Positions 8,526-16,766 of a stretch of 64,000 bases of DNA are shown here, piece by piece. The stretch is from NCBI RefSeq assembly GCF_024506395.1, contig NZ_JANIBO010000004.1, positions 1 through 64,000 of the forward strand, written 5' to 3'. A program made the translations under genes and the position numbers. Each line of letters starts with the position of its first letter. The stretch's first letter is position 1. This stretch comes from Cetobacterium sp. NK01. GTDB lineage: Bacteria; Fusobacteriota; Fusobacteriia; Fusobacteriales; Fusobacteriaceae. The notes under the pieces are model-generated. The model was not told the origin of the DNA. It saw nothing but the letters and a program-made list of their open reading frames with translations, and made no database searches.

Positions 8526-8707
8526 TATAATATAAGAAGTAATAGACAGAAGTTTTTACTTCTCATAAAACCTTCCCAAATTTTATTTTCTAGGAAAAGT
8601 GATATCTTTTCCAAAAAGTTAACAATGTATATTTATCAAAAAAAGAAAGGAGTTTATGATAAACTCCTCTCTTTTATTTATAAGTTAAAAAAATTAGGAG
8701 GTAGTAA
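8526..8707 (+). other. Structured 5' leader of the nitroreductase gene
   Basis: A TATAAT (8526-8531) is followed by a ~170-nt untranslated leader with three hairpins: AGAAGT/ACTTCT near 8550-8565, GGAAAAG/CTTTTCC at 8593-8612 and AGGAGTTTAT/ATAAACTCCT at 8648-8668. The last has only a weak T-tract after it (CTCTTTTATTT) on the plus strand. The leader does not match a riboswitch class I know. The gap between the riboswitch promoter and the gene otherwise holds nothing coding. Confidence 0.4.
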
Positions 8708-9295
8708 ATGGAAATTTTAAATTTAATTAAAAATGCTCGTTCTCATAGAAGTTTTAAAAATATAGTTGTTCCTATGAAAGATTTGATGAAAATTATAGAG
8801 GGAGCACATTTTTCATCGGCAGGTGCTAACAAACAATTTTTAAGGTATTTTTTAATTAATGACAAAGAAACTTGTAGTAAACTTTTTAAAGATGTGATTT
8901 GGGCTAGTCAAATTGAATGGAAACCACTGGAAGATGAAGCTCCAGGAGCATATATAGTAATTTTTACAGATAACCCACCTAAATTGCCTCTAAATTTTAT
9001 TTATGCAGATTGTGGAATAGCTCTTCAAAACATGAAATTAATAGCTACATCATTAGGATATGGTGCTAACTTTATGGAACCTGTAAAAAAAGATGAGATT
9101 TTATCTTTATTGAACTTATCTAATGAATATATACCACTTTTTGTTATGCCAATAGGTGTTCCAACAGATGAAATTATTTTGACAGAGGCTATTGATGGAA
9201 ATATGAAATATTATAGAGAGGATTTAGGAGAACATAACTATAAACATTTTGTTCCTAAATTACCTTTAGACAAACTTATAATAGGTAAAAAATGA
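8708..9295 (+). CDS. Nitroreductase family protein
   Basis: This is an FMN-dependent NAD(P)H oxidoreductase of the nitroreductase superfamily, 195 aa and cytoplasmic. Seen in the sequence are the N-terminal NARSHRSFKN motif (the phosphate-contacting RSxRxF-like element), GAHFSSAGANKQFLRYFLI, the dimer helix region DCGIALQNMKLIATSLGYGANF, and LFVMPIGVPTDE. The start follows AGGAGG at good distance. The likely substrate (nitroaromatics, quinones or enals) cannot be told from sequence. It is monocistronic: a long leader precedes it and a terminator follows. Confidence 0.85.
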   Translation: MEILNLIKNARSHRSFKNIVVPMKDLMKIIEGAHFSSAGANKQFLRYFLINDKETCSKLFKDVIWASQIEWKPLEDEAPGAYIVIFTDNPPKLPLNFIYADCGIALQNMKLIATSLGYGANFMEPVKKDEILSLLNLSNEYIPLFVMPIGVPTDEIILTEAIDGNMKYYREDLGEHNYKHFVPKLPLDKLIIGKK

Positions 9296-9302
9296 ATTTA
9301 TT

Positions 9303-9333
9303 AAAAATAGAGAATATTATATTCTCTATTTTT
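9303..9333. terminator. Bidirectional terminator, nitroreductase / ywbE
   Basis: AAAAATAGAGAATA pairs with TATTCTCTATTTTT. The stem overlaps the last codon of the converging ywbE gene. Confidence 0.8.
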
Positions 9334-9523
9334 ATTTTATCTCTTTTACTCTTCCAACAGTTCCGTCCTCAAGTCTTACTTTTATTCCATGAGGATGATT
9401 AAAAGATTTTGTAAGTATATCTTTTACAATTCCTTCAGTCAATTTTCCAGTTCGTTGATCTTCTTTTTTTACAATCATAACTTTTAAACCAATTGTAATA
9501 TTTTTTCTATTTTTATTATCCAC
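9332..9523 (-). CDS. ywbE: YwbE family protein (DUF2196)
   Basis: A 63-aa basic protein of the YwbE family, whose function is unknown. The diagnostic sequence is IGLKVMIVKKEDQRTGKLTEG, then VKDILT, then HPHGIKVRLEDGTVGRVK, a small SH3/KOW-like beta barrel that suggests nucleic-acid binding. The start is a GTG behind AGGAGA. It converges on the nitroreductase across a shared terminator. Confidence 0.85.
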   Translation of the reverse strand: MDNKNRKNITIGLKVMIVKKEDQRTGKLTEGIVKDILTKSFNHPHGIKVRLEDGTVGRVKEIK

Positions 9524-9587
9524 AAATCTTCTCCTAAAATTATTTATTTTTTAATTAATATTGTTTATAAAATTTTCTAAATTAATG

Positions 9588-10226
9588 TCAATCAAAATTA
9601 AATTTTATAGATTTTAATACTTTTTTAATTCCAAAATATATTAAAGCAAGACCAACTCCTGAATTTAATAAGATTAATATTTTTTTTGGTAAAAAATTGT
9701 TTGTAACAGATCCTAAAAAAATTATTAGAGTTAGGAAAAAAAATGTAGCTAAAAGAGCTCCAAGTGCAAAAAGAAATGTAGAAACCTTTGTAAAGTTTGC
9801 TTCATCAATTTTTGTAGAAAAAACCCCTATCCAAAAAATAATTGTCATAGGATTTGCAGCTGTTAAAAGGAGTGCTTTAAAAAAAGGAGAGTTTGAACTA
9901 AAGTTTTCTGATATATTTATCTTTGGGAGAAATGATAGTCCAAAATATCCTAAAAAAAGTTCAACTCCAAAAATAATAAGTATTAGAGCTCCTAAAATAT
10001 TAAATCTATGCTGAATTTTTTTCTTTTTTATAAAAGATGAAATTCCTAAAATTGCAAGGGTTATGTAAAAAGCATCTCCAAAAACGACCCCCAAAACTCC
10101 TAATTCGGCTTGATAAAAGGTTTCATTAATTCCTAGGGAAAAAATATATAAACATACTGGTCCTATAGCAATTTGTAACAACATACCAAATTTAAATCCC
10201 TCAAATATCAAAAGTACCGTTATCAT
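9588..10226 (-). CDS. LysE family amino acid exporter
   Basis: This is a six-helix inner-membrane exporter of the LysE/RhtB superfamily, 212 aa. The N-terminal GFKFGMLLQIAIGPVCLYIFSLG contains the family proline-containing first-loop motif (normally GPxxL), followed by ELGVLGVVFGDAFYITLAILG. The later TAANPMTIIFWIGVF is the second conserved NPxxxxxW-type motif. It may export basic or other amino acids and so balance the importers in this window; the substrate is not readable. The Shine-Dalgarno is weak (TAGG), so the start is less certain than for its neighbours. Confidence 0.8.
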   Translation of the reverse strand: MITVLLIFEGFKFGMLLQIAIGPVCLYIFSLGINETFYQAELGVLGVVFGDAFYITLAILGISSFIKKKKIQHRFNILGALILIIFGVELFLGYFGLSFLPKINISENFSSNSPFFKALLLTAANPMTIIFWIGVFSTKIDEANFTKVSTFLFALGALLATFFFLTLIIFLGSVTNNFLPKKILILLNSGVGLALIYFGIKKVLKSIKFNFD

Positions 10227-10307
10227 AAACCTATAAAAATCTATAAAATTTTATAAGTTTAATTCCTTATTCATAGAATCCTATTTCAATAAATTAATTT
10301 ATCTACT

Positions 10308-10652
10308 TTAGTTTGATATAACTCTCCAAAGACTTAAATTCCAGCATAACGAACGATACATATTATAGTTTTTTTCTTTAGGAAACTCTATTCTATTAAA
10401 TTCAGACTTATATTTCATATAAGTTATAAATTTATAGAAGTTTTGTTCTGCTATAGCCTTTGAAAGATATCTATTTTTCATCATATTTTTAACATTTAAA
10501 TTTTCCATTATAATTTTAGATAGTTTGGTTTTCACTATCTTATTAGTAATTTGATGAAGATTATTGTTTCTAATATTAGAAATTTTTCTATGAACGAGCC
10601 TTATTTTTTCTCTAGCTTCACGATATTTCGGCTCTTTTGGTAACGGTTATTC
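10308..10652 (-). pseudogene. TnpB central fragment
   Basis: The minus strand encodes a continuous TnpB-like segment beginning at PLPKEPKYREAREKI and continuing through RLVHRKISN, HQITNKIVKTKLSKIIMENLNVKNMM and KSEFNRIEF. This includes the RuvC-II glutamate (IIMENLNVKNM), but the RuvC-I region upstream and the zinc finger downstream are missing. An in-frame stop lies just before it. It should not be annotated as a gene. Confidence 0.75.
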
Positions 10653-10792
10653 ACCTCCCTAAATTTTTTATATTTTCGTGAAACCTGTTTTATCCCAATT
10701 TAGCAAACTACTCCAACTTATAGAAGTGGGAATTTCTTGGGAAGTCCCTAACTAGTGTTAAGTATATTGACCGTTCCTACCCTGTAGATATT

Positions 10793-10858
10793 TCAATAAG
10801 CTAGTAGAGTTCTATCAACTTTACGAATATTTATACTTGCATTAAGGTCTCTATCCAT
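10793..10858 (-). pseudogene. TnpB C-terminal tail
   Basis: Twenty-one codons (DRDLNASINIRKVDR then TLLAY and stop) match the end of the TnpB at 50.9 kb and include the RuvC-III aspartate. Everything upstream in that copy is replaced by TnpA sequence. Confidence 0.75.
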
Positions 10859-11126
10859 AACATTGATTTAATGTTGAGAAACTCTTTTTTACGAGCCTAC
10901 TAGAAGCACTCTTATAAGCATTAATGAATTTAGAAAACTCTGTTTTTGGAGTCATTCTAATGAGTATACGAATATGATCTTTATCATGTTCCCAATCTGT
11001 AAGAATAATATCGTACTTAGGAGCAATTTTAATAAAAATATTCTTGAGTCTTTCAGATATGATATCATTTAAGACTTTTCTACGATATTTAATACAAAAG
11101 ACAATATGTATATTTATGCTAAATAC
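10851..11126 (-). pseudogene. TnpA (Y1 HUH transposase) fragment
   Basis: Minus-strand frame: NIHIVFCIKYRRKVL, then FIKIAPKYDIILTDWEHDKDH and FSKFINAYKSASSRLVKK. This is an IS200/IS605 TnpA lacking its N-terminus (in-frame TAA at 11127). The second histidine of the HUH motif is changed to arginine (DHIRILI, codon at 10968-10970), while the candidate catalytic tyrosine in NAYKS remains. It is inactive. Confidence 0.75.
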
Positions 11127-11231
11127 TTAATGTGTATTTTTATCTAAGATTATTGAAATACCTACTTTTTATTTATTGCGATTGATATATTTTACCATAC
11201 ATTTTTGGAAACTGTAAATAAAAAGGAAAGG

Positions 11232-11275
11232 CAATTCATCTCACCACCTAAATAGGTAGGAGAATTTTTGCCAAA
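11232..11275. repeat. IS200/IS605-type end hairpin
   Basis: The sequence has the form CTCACCACCTAAATAGGTAGGAG within GGCAATT and TTTTTGCC flanks, a typical subterminal hairpin. A related relic lies at 61358-61400. Confidence 0.55.
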
Positions 11276-11322
11276 CACTGTTAAAACTTCTAAAACCTTT
11301 ATTTATATTTTTTAATTCACTC

Positions 11323-11351
11323 TTGACTTTCGAGTTAAAATAAAGTATATA
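11323..11351 (+). promoter_or_regulatory. Promoter of the ABC importer operon
   Basis: TTGACT (11323-11328), a 17-bp spacer and TATATA (11346-11351), about 55 bp before the binding-protein start. Confidence 0.6.
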
Positions 11352-11406
11352 CTCATACTAATATTGATTGGAATATTGCACTATTTGAATTTACAGGAGG
11401 GAATTA

Positions 11407-12924
11407 ATGAAAAAAACTTTAGGTCGAATTGGAATTTTAATGCTCATAGCATCATCACTTAGTTTTGCAGAAGGAAAAGATATAACTGTAGCAGTTAATG
11501 CTAACTTTATCTCTTTAGATCCTCATAATCTTTCAGATACACTTTCAGGAACTGCAGTATCAACTATGTATGAAGGACTTTTTACATATAATGATGACAT
11601 GACATTAAGACCAACATTAGCAACGGGGTATACAATATCTGAAGATGGTTTAGTTTATACAATTCCAATTAGACAAGGAATTAAATTTCAAGATGGAACG
11701 CCACTTAATGCAGCAGCAGTAAAATTTAATTTTGATAGAGTTATGGATGAAAAAAATAATTTAAGAAGACGTAGAAACTTTGTTGCAGTTGATAAAGTTG
11801 AAATATCAGGTGAGTATGAAATTAAGTTGATTCTTAAACAACCTTTTGCACCTATGTTAAATAGAATAGCTTCATTGAAAATAGTTAGTCCAGCTGCTCT
11901 TGAAAAATATGGAGCTCAAGGAATTATTACAAATCCTGTAGGAACAGGAGCTTATACTTATGTAAATTGGACTCAAGGGGATAAATTAGTTGTTAAAAGA
12001 AATGATGAATATTGGGGAGAAAAACCAAATGTAGATACAATAACGTTTAGACCTGTTATGGAAAATGGATCTAGAATAGCAATGCTACAAACGGGAGAAG
12101 CTGATTTTATTTATCCAATGCCAACTGAACAGGTTAAAAAACTTGAAAAATCTGATGATGTAGAGATTATGAAAGGATTTTCAACTATAACAAGGTATGT
12201 AACATTGAATACAAATAAAGATATATTTTCAAATAAAAAAGTTAGACAAGCAATAAATCATGCGATTAATAAAAATGCATATTCAGCTGTTGTAAAGTCA
12301 GGATACTTAGTTCCATTGACATCTCCAGTTCCAGAAGCATTAGAGTATCATGTAAAATTAACACCTTATAACTACGATGTAAATAAAGCTAAAGAATTAA
12401 TGAAAGAAGCTGGATATCCAAATGGATTTAAAGCTACTATTTGGGGATCGAATAATACTGAAGATATGAAAGGTATGCAGTTTATTCATCAACAACTTGC
12501 TCAAATTGGAATAGATGTTGAAGTTATGCCGATGGAAGAGGGGACTCTTTCAAATTCAATCTATAGTGTACAAACTCCAGAAGATGCTACTATAAATATG
12601 TGGTATGTAAACTGGTCATCATTTGATATAGATGGAGCTACTAAAAATCTATTTCATAGTAAGTTTGCACCACCTGTTTCTGCAAATACCGCATATTACA
12701 ATAATCCAAAAGTAGATGAACTTCTTGAAAAAGGAGCAACAGAAGTAAATCCTCAAAAAAGAGGGGAAGTTTATGCTCAGTTACAAGAAACTATTTGGGA
12801 AGATGCGCCTTGGATATTCTTAGGTTCTGATCAACTACTTTCTGCTAAAAGAAAAACAACTCAAGGTGTTTATGTGATGCCTGACGGAACTATAAATTTT
12901 GCTAAAGCTAACACTACTAAATAA
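11407..12924 (+). CDS. gsiB: GsiB-like peptide/glutathione ABC substrate-binding protein
   Basis: This is an exported solute receptor of the SBP_bac_5 family, 505 aa. A signal peptide (KKTLGRIGILMLIASSLSFA) ends near residue 21. The mature part has ITVAVNANFISLDPHNLSDT, GIKFQDGTPLNAAAVKFNFDRVMD, NPVGTGAYTYVNWTQGDKLVV, MLQTGEADFIYPMP and KELMKEAGYPNGFKATIWGS. These are very close to the pattern of the E. coli glutathione-binding GsiB rather than OppA or DppA. It lacks a lipobox, unusual for a Gram-positive but normal for a diderm such as Fusobacteriota. It is the first gene of a six-gene operon; a terminator just after it probably makes it the most abundant product. The true ligand (glutathione or a short peptide) is inference. 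Confidence 0.85.
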   Translation: MKKTLGRIGILMLIASSLSFAEGKDITVAVNANFISLDPHNLSDTLSGTAVSTMYEGLFTYNDDMTLRPTLATGYTISEDGLVYTIPIRQGIKFQDGTPLNAAAVKFNFDRVMDEKNNLRRRRNFVAVDKVEISGEYEIKLILKQPFAPMLNRIASLKIVSPAALEKYGAQGIITNPVGTGAYTYVNWTQGDKLVVKRNDEYWGEKPNVDTITFRPVMENGSRIAMLQTGEADFIYPMPTEQVKKLEKSDDVEIMKGFSTITRYVTLNTNKDIFSNKKVRQAINHAINKNAYSAVVKSGYLVPLTSPVPEALEYHVKLTPYNYDVNKAKELMKEAGYPNGFKATIWGSNNTEDMKGMQFIHQQLAQIGIDVEVMPMEEGTLSNSIYSVQTPEDATINMWYVNWSSFDIDGATKNLFHSKFAPPVSANTAYYNNPKVDELLEKGATEVNPQKRGEVYAQLQETIWEDAPWIFLGSDQLLSAKRKTTQGVYVMPDGTINFAKANTTK

Positions 12925-12940
12925 AACTATAAAATTATGT

Positions 12941-12970
12941 AGGTAGTTGTTTTTTACAACTACCTTTTTA
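12941..12970 (+). terminator. Intra-operon terminator after gsiB
   Basis: AGGTAGTTGT pairs with ACAACTACCT and a short T-run follows. It lies between the binding-protein and permease genes and probably lowers downstream expression rather than ending the operon. Confidence 0.7.
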
Positions 12971-12996
12971 TTATAAATTTTTAAAAGGAGAGTACT

Positions 12997-13917
12997 ATGA
13001 AGGGTTACTTTTTTCGAAGATTAGTTAACACAATTCCTATATTATTTATAGTTTCAATTTTGATTTTTATGTTTATTCATTTAATTCCAGGAGATCCAGC
13101 TAGATTACTTGCTGGTCAAAATGCCACAATTGATGAGATTCAATTGATGAGAGAACATTTAGGGCTTACAAAGCCTCTTCATATACAATATTTTAACTTT
13201 GTAAAAACTTTTTTTAGTGGAGAGCTTGGAAATTCAATTAAGACAGGGCTTCCTATAAAAGATATGATATCTCCAAGATTTAAACCAACTTTTATGTTAG
13301 CTATTTTATCGATTATTTGGGCAACAATCTTTGGGGTAGTTGCTGGAATAATTTCAGCTATTAATAGAGGTAAGGTTTTAGATTATGTTGTAATGATAGG
13401 AGCTATATCGGGAATATCTTTACCACTTTTTTGGTTAGGGTTAATGTTAATTCAAGTATTTTCTGTTAACCTTGGTTGGTTTCCTACAGGAGGAACAGAC
13501 TCATTTAAAAGTTATATTCTTCCCGCTATAACTTTAGGAGCTGGAATAACATCAATGATAGCGAGATATACGAGATCATCTATGTGTGAAATTTTAAAAG
13601 AACCTTATATTAGAACTTCAAGAGCTAAAGGGATTAGTGAATTTTGGGTTATTATGAAGCACACTCTTAGAAATTCTCTTATAGATGTAGTGACTATAGT
13701 TGGATTACAATTTGGATTTTTATTAGCAGGATCAGTTTTAGTAGAAACAGTTTTTACAATTCCAGGTTTAGGAAGATTGCTTATTGATTCTATCCTTTTT
13801 AGAGATTATACAGTTATTCAAGTAATTTTATTAATTTTTACTTTACAGTTTATTGTAGTTAATCTTGTAGTGGATGTTTTATATGGAATTTTAAATCCCA
13901 AAATTAGATACGATTAA
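12997..13917 (+). CDS. gsiC: ABC importer permease subunit 1 (GsiC/DppB type)
   Basis: Inner-membrane permease of the dipeptide/oligopeptide/nickel importer family, 306 aa and about six helices. The start region FFRRLVNTIPILFIVSILIFMFIHLIPGDP is typical of DppB/GsiC proteins. The EAA loop that contacts the ATPases is visible as YIRTSRAKGISEFWVIMKHTLRNSLI. The C-terminal LVVDVLYGILNPKIRYD is a family hallmark. The start follows AAAGGAG. The next gene begins 14 bp downstream. Confidence 0.9.
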   Translation: MKGYFFRRLVNTIPILFIVSILIFMFIHLIPGDPARLLAGQNATIDEIQLMREHLGLTKPLHIQYFNFVKTFFSGELGNSIKTGLPIKDMISPRFKPTFMLAILSIIWATIFGVVAGIISAINRGKVLDYVVMIGAISGISLPLFWLGLMLIQVFSVNLGWFPTGGTDSFKSYILPAITLGAGITSMIARYTRSSMCEILKEPYIRTSRAKGISEFWVIMKHTLRNSLIDVVTIVGLQFGFLLAGSVLVETVFTIPGLGRLLIDSILFRDYTVIQVILLIFTLQFIVVNLVVDVLYGILNPKIRYD

Positions 13918-13931
13918 AAAGGAGAGATATT

Positions 13932-14783
13932 ATGGATGAGAAAGATGTTTTCAAAAATCCTTTTAGGGAGTTTTTAGAGAATTTTTTTAAAAGAAAAGTT
14001 GCAGTTATTTCACTTTTATTTATAATTTTTTTAGTTATTATAGCTATTTTTCAACCAGTTCCATATGATTTAAACTACGCTGACTATGAAAATCTATTAG
14101 CTGAACCTAGTTCAAAACATTGGTTTGGAACTGATGAATACGGTAGGGATCTTTTTAGTAGAGTTGTCGCAGGAACTAGGTTGTCTCTTTTGGTTTCTTT
14201 AACAGCTGTTTCAATTGGAGCATTTATAGGATGTATTTTAGGACTTGTAGCAGGATATTATGGTGGAAAAATAGAAAGTATTATTATGAGATGTTGTGAT
14301 GTAATGTTCTCTTTTCCTGGATTACTTCTTGCTATTGGAATAGTTGCTATTATAGGACCTGGACTTATAAATGTTATTATATCTATTGCAATTTATGGAA
14401 TTCCATCTTTTACAAGAATAGTTCGAAGTGCCACTATCTCTTTGAAAAAACAACTTTATATAGAAGCTTGCAAATCTATTGGAGTTAGCGATTTTAGAAT
14501 ACTATTAGTTCATATTTTACCAGGAACTCTTCCAGCACTAATTGTAACTTTAACAATGAGAATTGGTACAGCAATAATATCAGCTGCATCTTTAAGTTTC
14601 TTAGGATTTGGAGCAAGTCCTACAAATCCAGATTGGGGAGCAATGCTTTCAACAGGAAGAGATTATATTGGACTAGCACCTCATATGCTTTTTTATCCTG
14701 GACTTATGATTTTCTTAACAGTATTATCTTTTAACTTACTTGGCGATGGTTTAAGGGATACTTTAGACCCAAAACTTAATTAG
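13932..14783 (+). CDS. gsiD: ABC importer permease subunit 2 (GsiD/DppC type)
   Basis: Second inner-membrane permease, 283 aa. It has the long N-terminal helix, the conserved periplasmic HWFGTDEYGRDLFSRVVAGTR motif, the EAA loop YIEACKSIGVSDFRILLVHILPGTL, and the C-terminal NLLGDGLRDTLDPKLN signature of DppC-like subunits. It starts 14 bp after gsiC behind AGGAGAG and pairs with GsiC to form the translocation pore. Confidence 0.9.
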   Translation: MDEKDVFKNPFREFLENFFKRKVAVISLLFIIFLVIIAIFQPVPYDLNYADYENLLAEPSSKHWFGTDEYGRDLFSRVVAGTRLSLLVSLTAVSIGAFIGCILGLVAGYYGGKIESIIMRCCDVMFSFPGLLLAIGIVAIIGPGLINVIISIAIYGIPSFTRIVRSATISLKKQLYIEACKSIGVSDFRILLVHILPGTLPALIVTLTMRIGTAIISAASLSFLGFGASPTNPDWGAMLSTGRDYIGLAPHMLFYPGLMIFLTVLSFNLLGDGLRDTLDPKLN

Positions 14784-14791
14784 GAGAGATT

Positions 14792-15772
14792 ATGACAAAT
14801 TACTTATTAGAAGTTAAAAATTTGAAAACACAGTTTAAAAAAGATAAAAAAATTTTAACAGCTATTGAAGATGTATCTTTTAAAATAGAGAAGGGTGAAA
14901 CACTAGGTCTTGTTGGTGAAAGTGGAAGTGGAAAATCAGTAACTTCTATGTCTATTATGAGACTTCATGAAGAGAATGCTCTAATAAATGGAAAGATTTT
15001 TTTTCAAGGTGAAGATATTTTAAATCTTTCTAATAGAGATATGAAAAAAATTCGTGGTGGGAAAATAGCCACAATATTTCAAGATCCAATGTCGTCTTTA
15101 AATCCAATTTTAAAAATAAAAGACCAACTTATGGAATGTACAAAGATTCATTTAGGTTATAGTAAAAAAGAGGCTGAAAGTCATGCTTTAAAAATGCTAC
15201 AACTAGTTGGAATTCCTAGTCCAGAAAATGTTTTAAATAGATATCCTCATCAACTTAGTGGAGGAATGTGTCAAAGAGTTATGATAGCAATGGCTATGTC
15301 TTGTAATCCTCAGCTTTTAATAGCAGATGAACCGACAACAGCTTTAGATGTTACAATTCAAGCACAAATTATGGAGCTATTATTAGAGTTAAAAGAAAAA
15401 CATCAAATGGGAATACTTTTGATAACTCATGATTTGGGAGTTATTGCAGAAACTTGTGATAATGTTATTGTTATGTATGCAGGACGAATAATGGAAAAAG
15501 CTAGTGTACAAGAGTTATTTGATAGCCCGATGCACCCATATACAAAAGGACTTATAGCATCTGTTCCAAAACTTGGAAGTGGAGCAACAGCATTACCGTA
15601 TATAGAGGGAAAAGTTCCAGATTTAGCAAGTATGCCAAATGGGTGTAAATTTGCTCCAAGATGTAAGGTAGCAATTGAAAAATGTTCAGTGGCAGAACCA
15701 AAACTTAAAGAGTTGTCAAATGGTAGAAAGTGTAGATGCCATCTAATTTTAGAAGAGGAGGGAATTTCATGA
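14792..15772 (+). CDS. Oligopeptide-type ABC ATPase 1 (DppD-like)
   Basis: Cytoplasmic ATPase subunit, 326 aa. It has Walker A GESGSGKS, signature LSGGMCQRVMIA, Walker B LLIADEPTTALD and switch histidine LLITHDL. The C-terminal oligopeptide-importer extension has the GCKFAPRC cysteine cluster and MHPYTKGLIASVP. It overlaps the next gene by four bases (ATGA), so translation is coupled. E. coli GsiA is one fused double ATPase; here the function is split over two genes. Confidence 0.9.
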   Translation: MTNYLLEVKNLKTQFKKDKKILTAIEDVSFKIEKGETLGLVGESGSGKSVTSMSIMRLHEENALINGKIFFQGEDILNLSNRDMKKIRGGKIATIFQDPMSSLNPILKIKDQLMECTKIHLGYSKKEAESHALKMLQLVGIPSPENVLNRYPHQLSGGMCQRVMIAMAMSCNPQLLIADEPTTALDVTIQAQIMELLLELKEKHQMGILLITHDLGVIAETCDNVIVMYAGRIMEKASVQELFDSPMHPYTKGLIASVPKLGSGATALPYIEGKVPDLASMPNGCKFAPRCKVAIEKCSVAEPKLKELSNGRKCRCHLILEEEGIS

Positions 15773-16746
15773 GAGAGGTTTTAGTTCAACTAAATGGAGT
15801 AAGTAAAAAATTCCTAGTTCCTCAAAAAGGATTTAAAAAAGAGAAAAAATATGTACATGCAGTTAACAATGTCTCTTTAGAAATTTTTAAAGGTGAAACT
15901 TTATCTATAGTTGGTGAAAGTGGCTGCGGAAAATCAACTTTAGGAAGAGTTATAAATAAAATATTAGATGTTGAAGAGGGAACAATTGAGTTTAAAGGAA
16001 TAGATATAACTAAACATAATTCAAGGGAGATGCTTCCTTTTAGAAAAGATATGCAAGTTATATTTCAAGATCCTTACGGTTCTTTAAATCCAAGAATGAA
16101 AATAAAAAATTTAGTTTCAGAGCCTCTTCTTGTTCATTCTGAATTTTCTGTAAAAGAAAGAGAAAAGAAAGCTTTGGAACTTTTAGATATGGTAGGACTT
16201 AGCAGTAGTCATGGAGAAAGGTTTCCTCATGAGTTTAGTGGAGGACAAAGGCAACGTGTTGGAATAGCTAGAGCAATCTCTGTAAATCCAAGTTTGATTA
16301 TAGCAGATGAACCTATATCAGCGTTAGATGTTAGTATTCAAGCTCAAGTTATAAATATTTTTAAAGATTTACAGGAAAGATTTAATCTGACATATTTTTT
16401 TATATCTCATGACTTAAGTGTAGTAGAACTTATATCTGATAGAGTAGGAGTTATGTATTTAGGAAATTTAGTAGAGATAGGGGATAAGAAAAATATTTAT
16501 AATAATCCCAAACATCCATATACAGAAGCTTTGTTATCAGCAATACCCGTAGCTGAAGCAAATAAAAAAAGAGAGAGAATTATTTTAAAAGGAGACATAC
16601 CTAGTCCAATTGATAGGCCAACTGGATGTCCATTTTCTACAAGATGCCCAAAAGTTTTTAATTTATGTAAAGAGAAAATGCCAACTTTAAAAGATTGTTC
16701 AGATGGAAAAAGTGAGCATAAAGTAGCATGTCATTTGATAAAATAA
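15769..16746 (+). CDS. Oligopeptide-type ABC ATPase 2 (DppF-like)
   Basis: Partner ATPase, 325 aa. It has Walker A GESGCGKSTLG, signature FSGGQRQRVGIA, Walker B LIIADEPISALD and FFISHDL. The C-terminal GCPFSTRC cysteine motif and KHPYTEALLSAIPVAEA are as in DppF. The frame opens 11 codons earlier, but GAGGAGGGAATTTC places the ATG at 15769, overlapping the stop of ATPase 1 as ATGA. It forms a heterodimer with ATPase 1 to power import through GsiC/GsiD. Confidence 0.9.
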   Translation: MREVLVQLNGVSKKFLVPQKGFKKEKKYVHAVNNVSLEIFKGETLSIVGESGCGKSTLGRVINKILDVEEGTIEFKGIDITKHNSREMLPFRKDMQVIFQDPYGSLNPRMKIKNLVSEPLLVHSEFSVKEREKKALELLDMVGLSSSHGERFPHEFSGGQRQRVGIARAISVNPSLIIADEPISALDVSIQAQVINIFKDLQERFNLTYFFISHDLSVVELISDRVGVMYLGNLVEIGDKKNIYNNPKHPYTEALLSAIPVAEANKKRERIILKGDIPSPIDRPTGCPFSTRCPKVFNLCKEKMPTLKDCSDGKSEHKVACHLIK

Positions 16747-16766
16747 ACAGACAAAAGGAGAGTACA

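Larger units (their letters stand above)
10303..11275 (-). mobile_element. Decayed IS200/IS605 patch (two overlapping relics)
   Basis: This ~1-kb stretch has no intact gene and consists of IS200/IS605 debris, all reading leftwards. In order of transcription: an end hairpin at 11232-11275, a TnpA fragment, a TnpB C-terminal tail with right-end sequence after it (CAGGGTAGGAAC, also found after the TnpB at 51.9 kb), then a separate TnpB central fragment. Because the TnpB tail precedes a TnpB middle piece, at least two elements or an internal rearrangement are needed. Confidence 0.75.

Noticed and set aside
8526-8707. Assigning the nitroreductase leader to a named riboswitch class
   Set aside because: No diagnostic core sequence for any class I know was found, so it is left as an unassigned leader.
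9697-10014. 105-aa plus-strand frame opposite the LysE gene
   Set aside because: Composition is that of an antisense shadow of a membrane protein; no start signal.
10308-10535. Open frame starting MKTKLSKIIMENLNV as an independent 75-aa gene
   Set aside because: It is the middle of a TnpB gene with both ends missing; similarity continues upstream of the apparent start.
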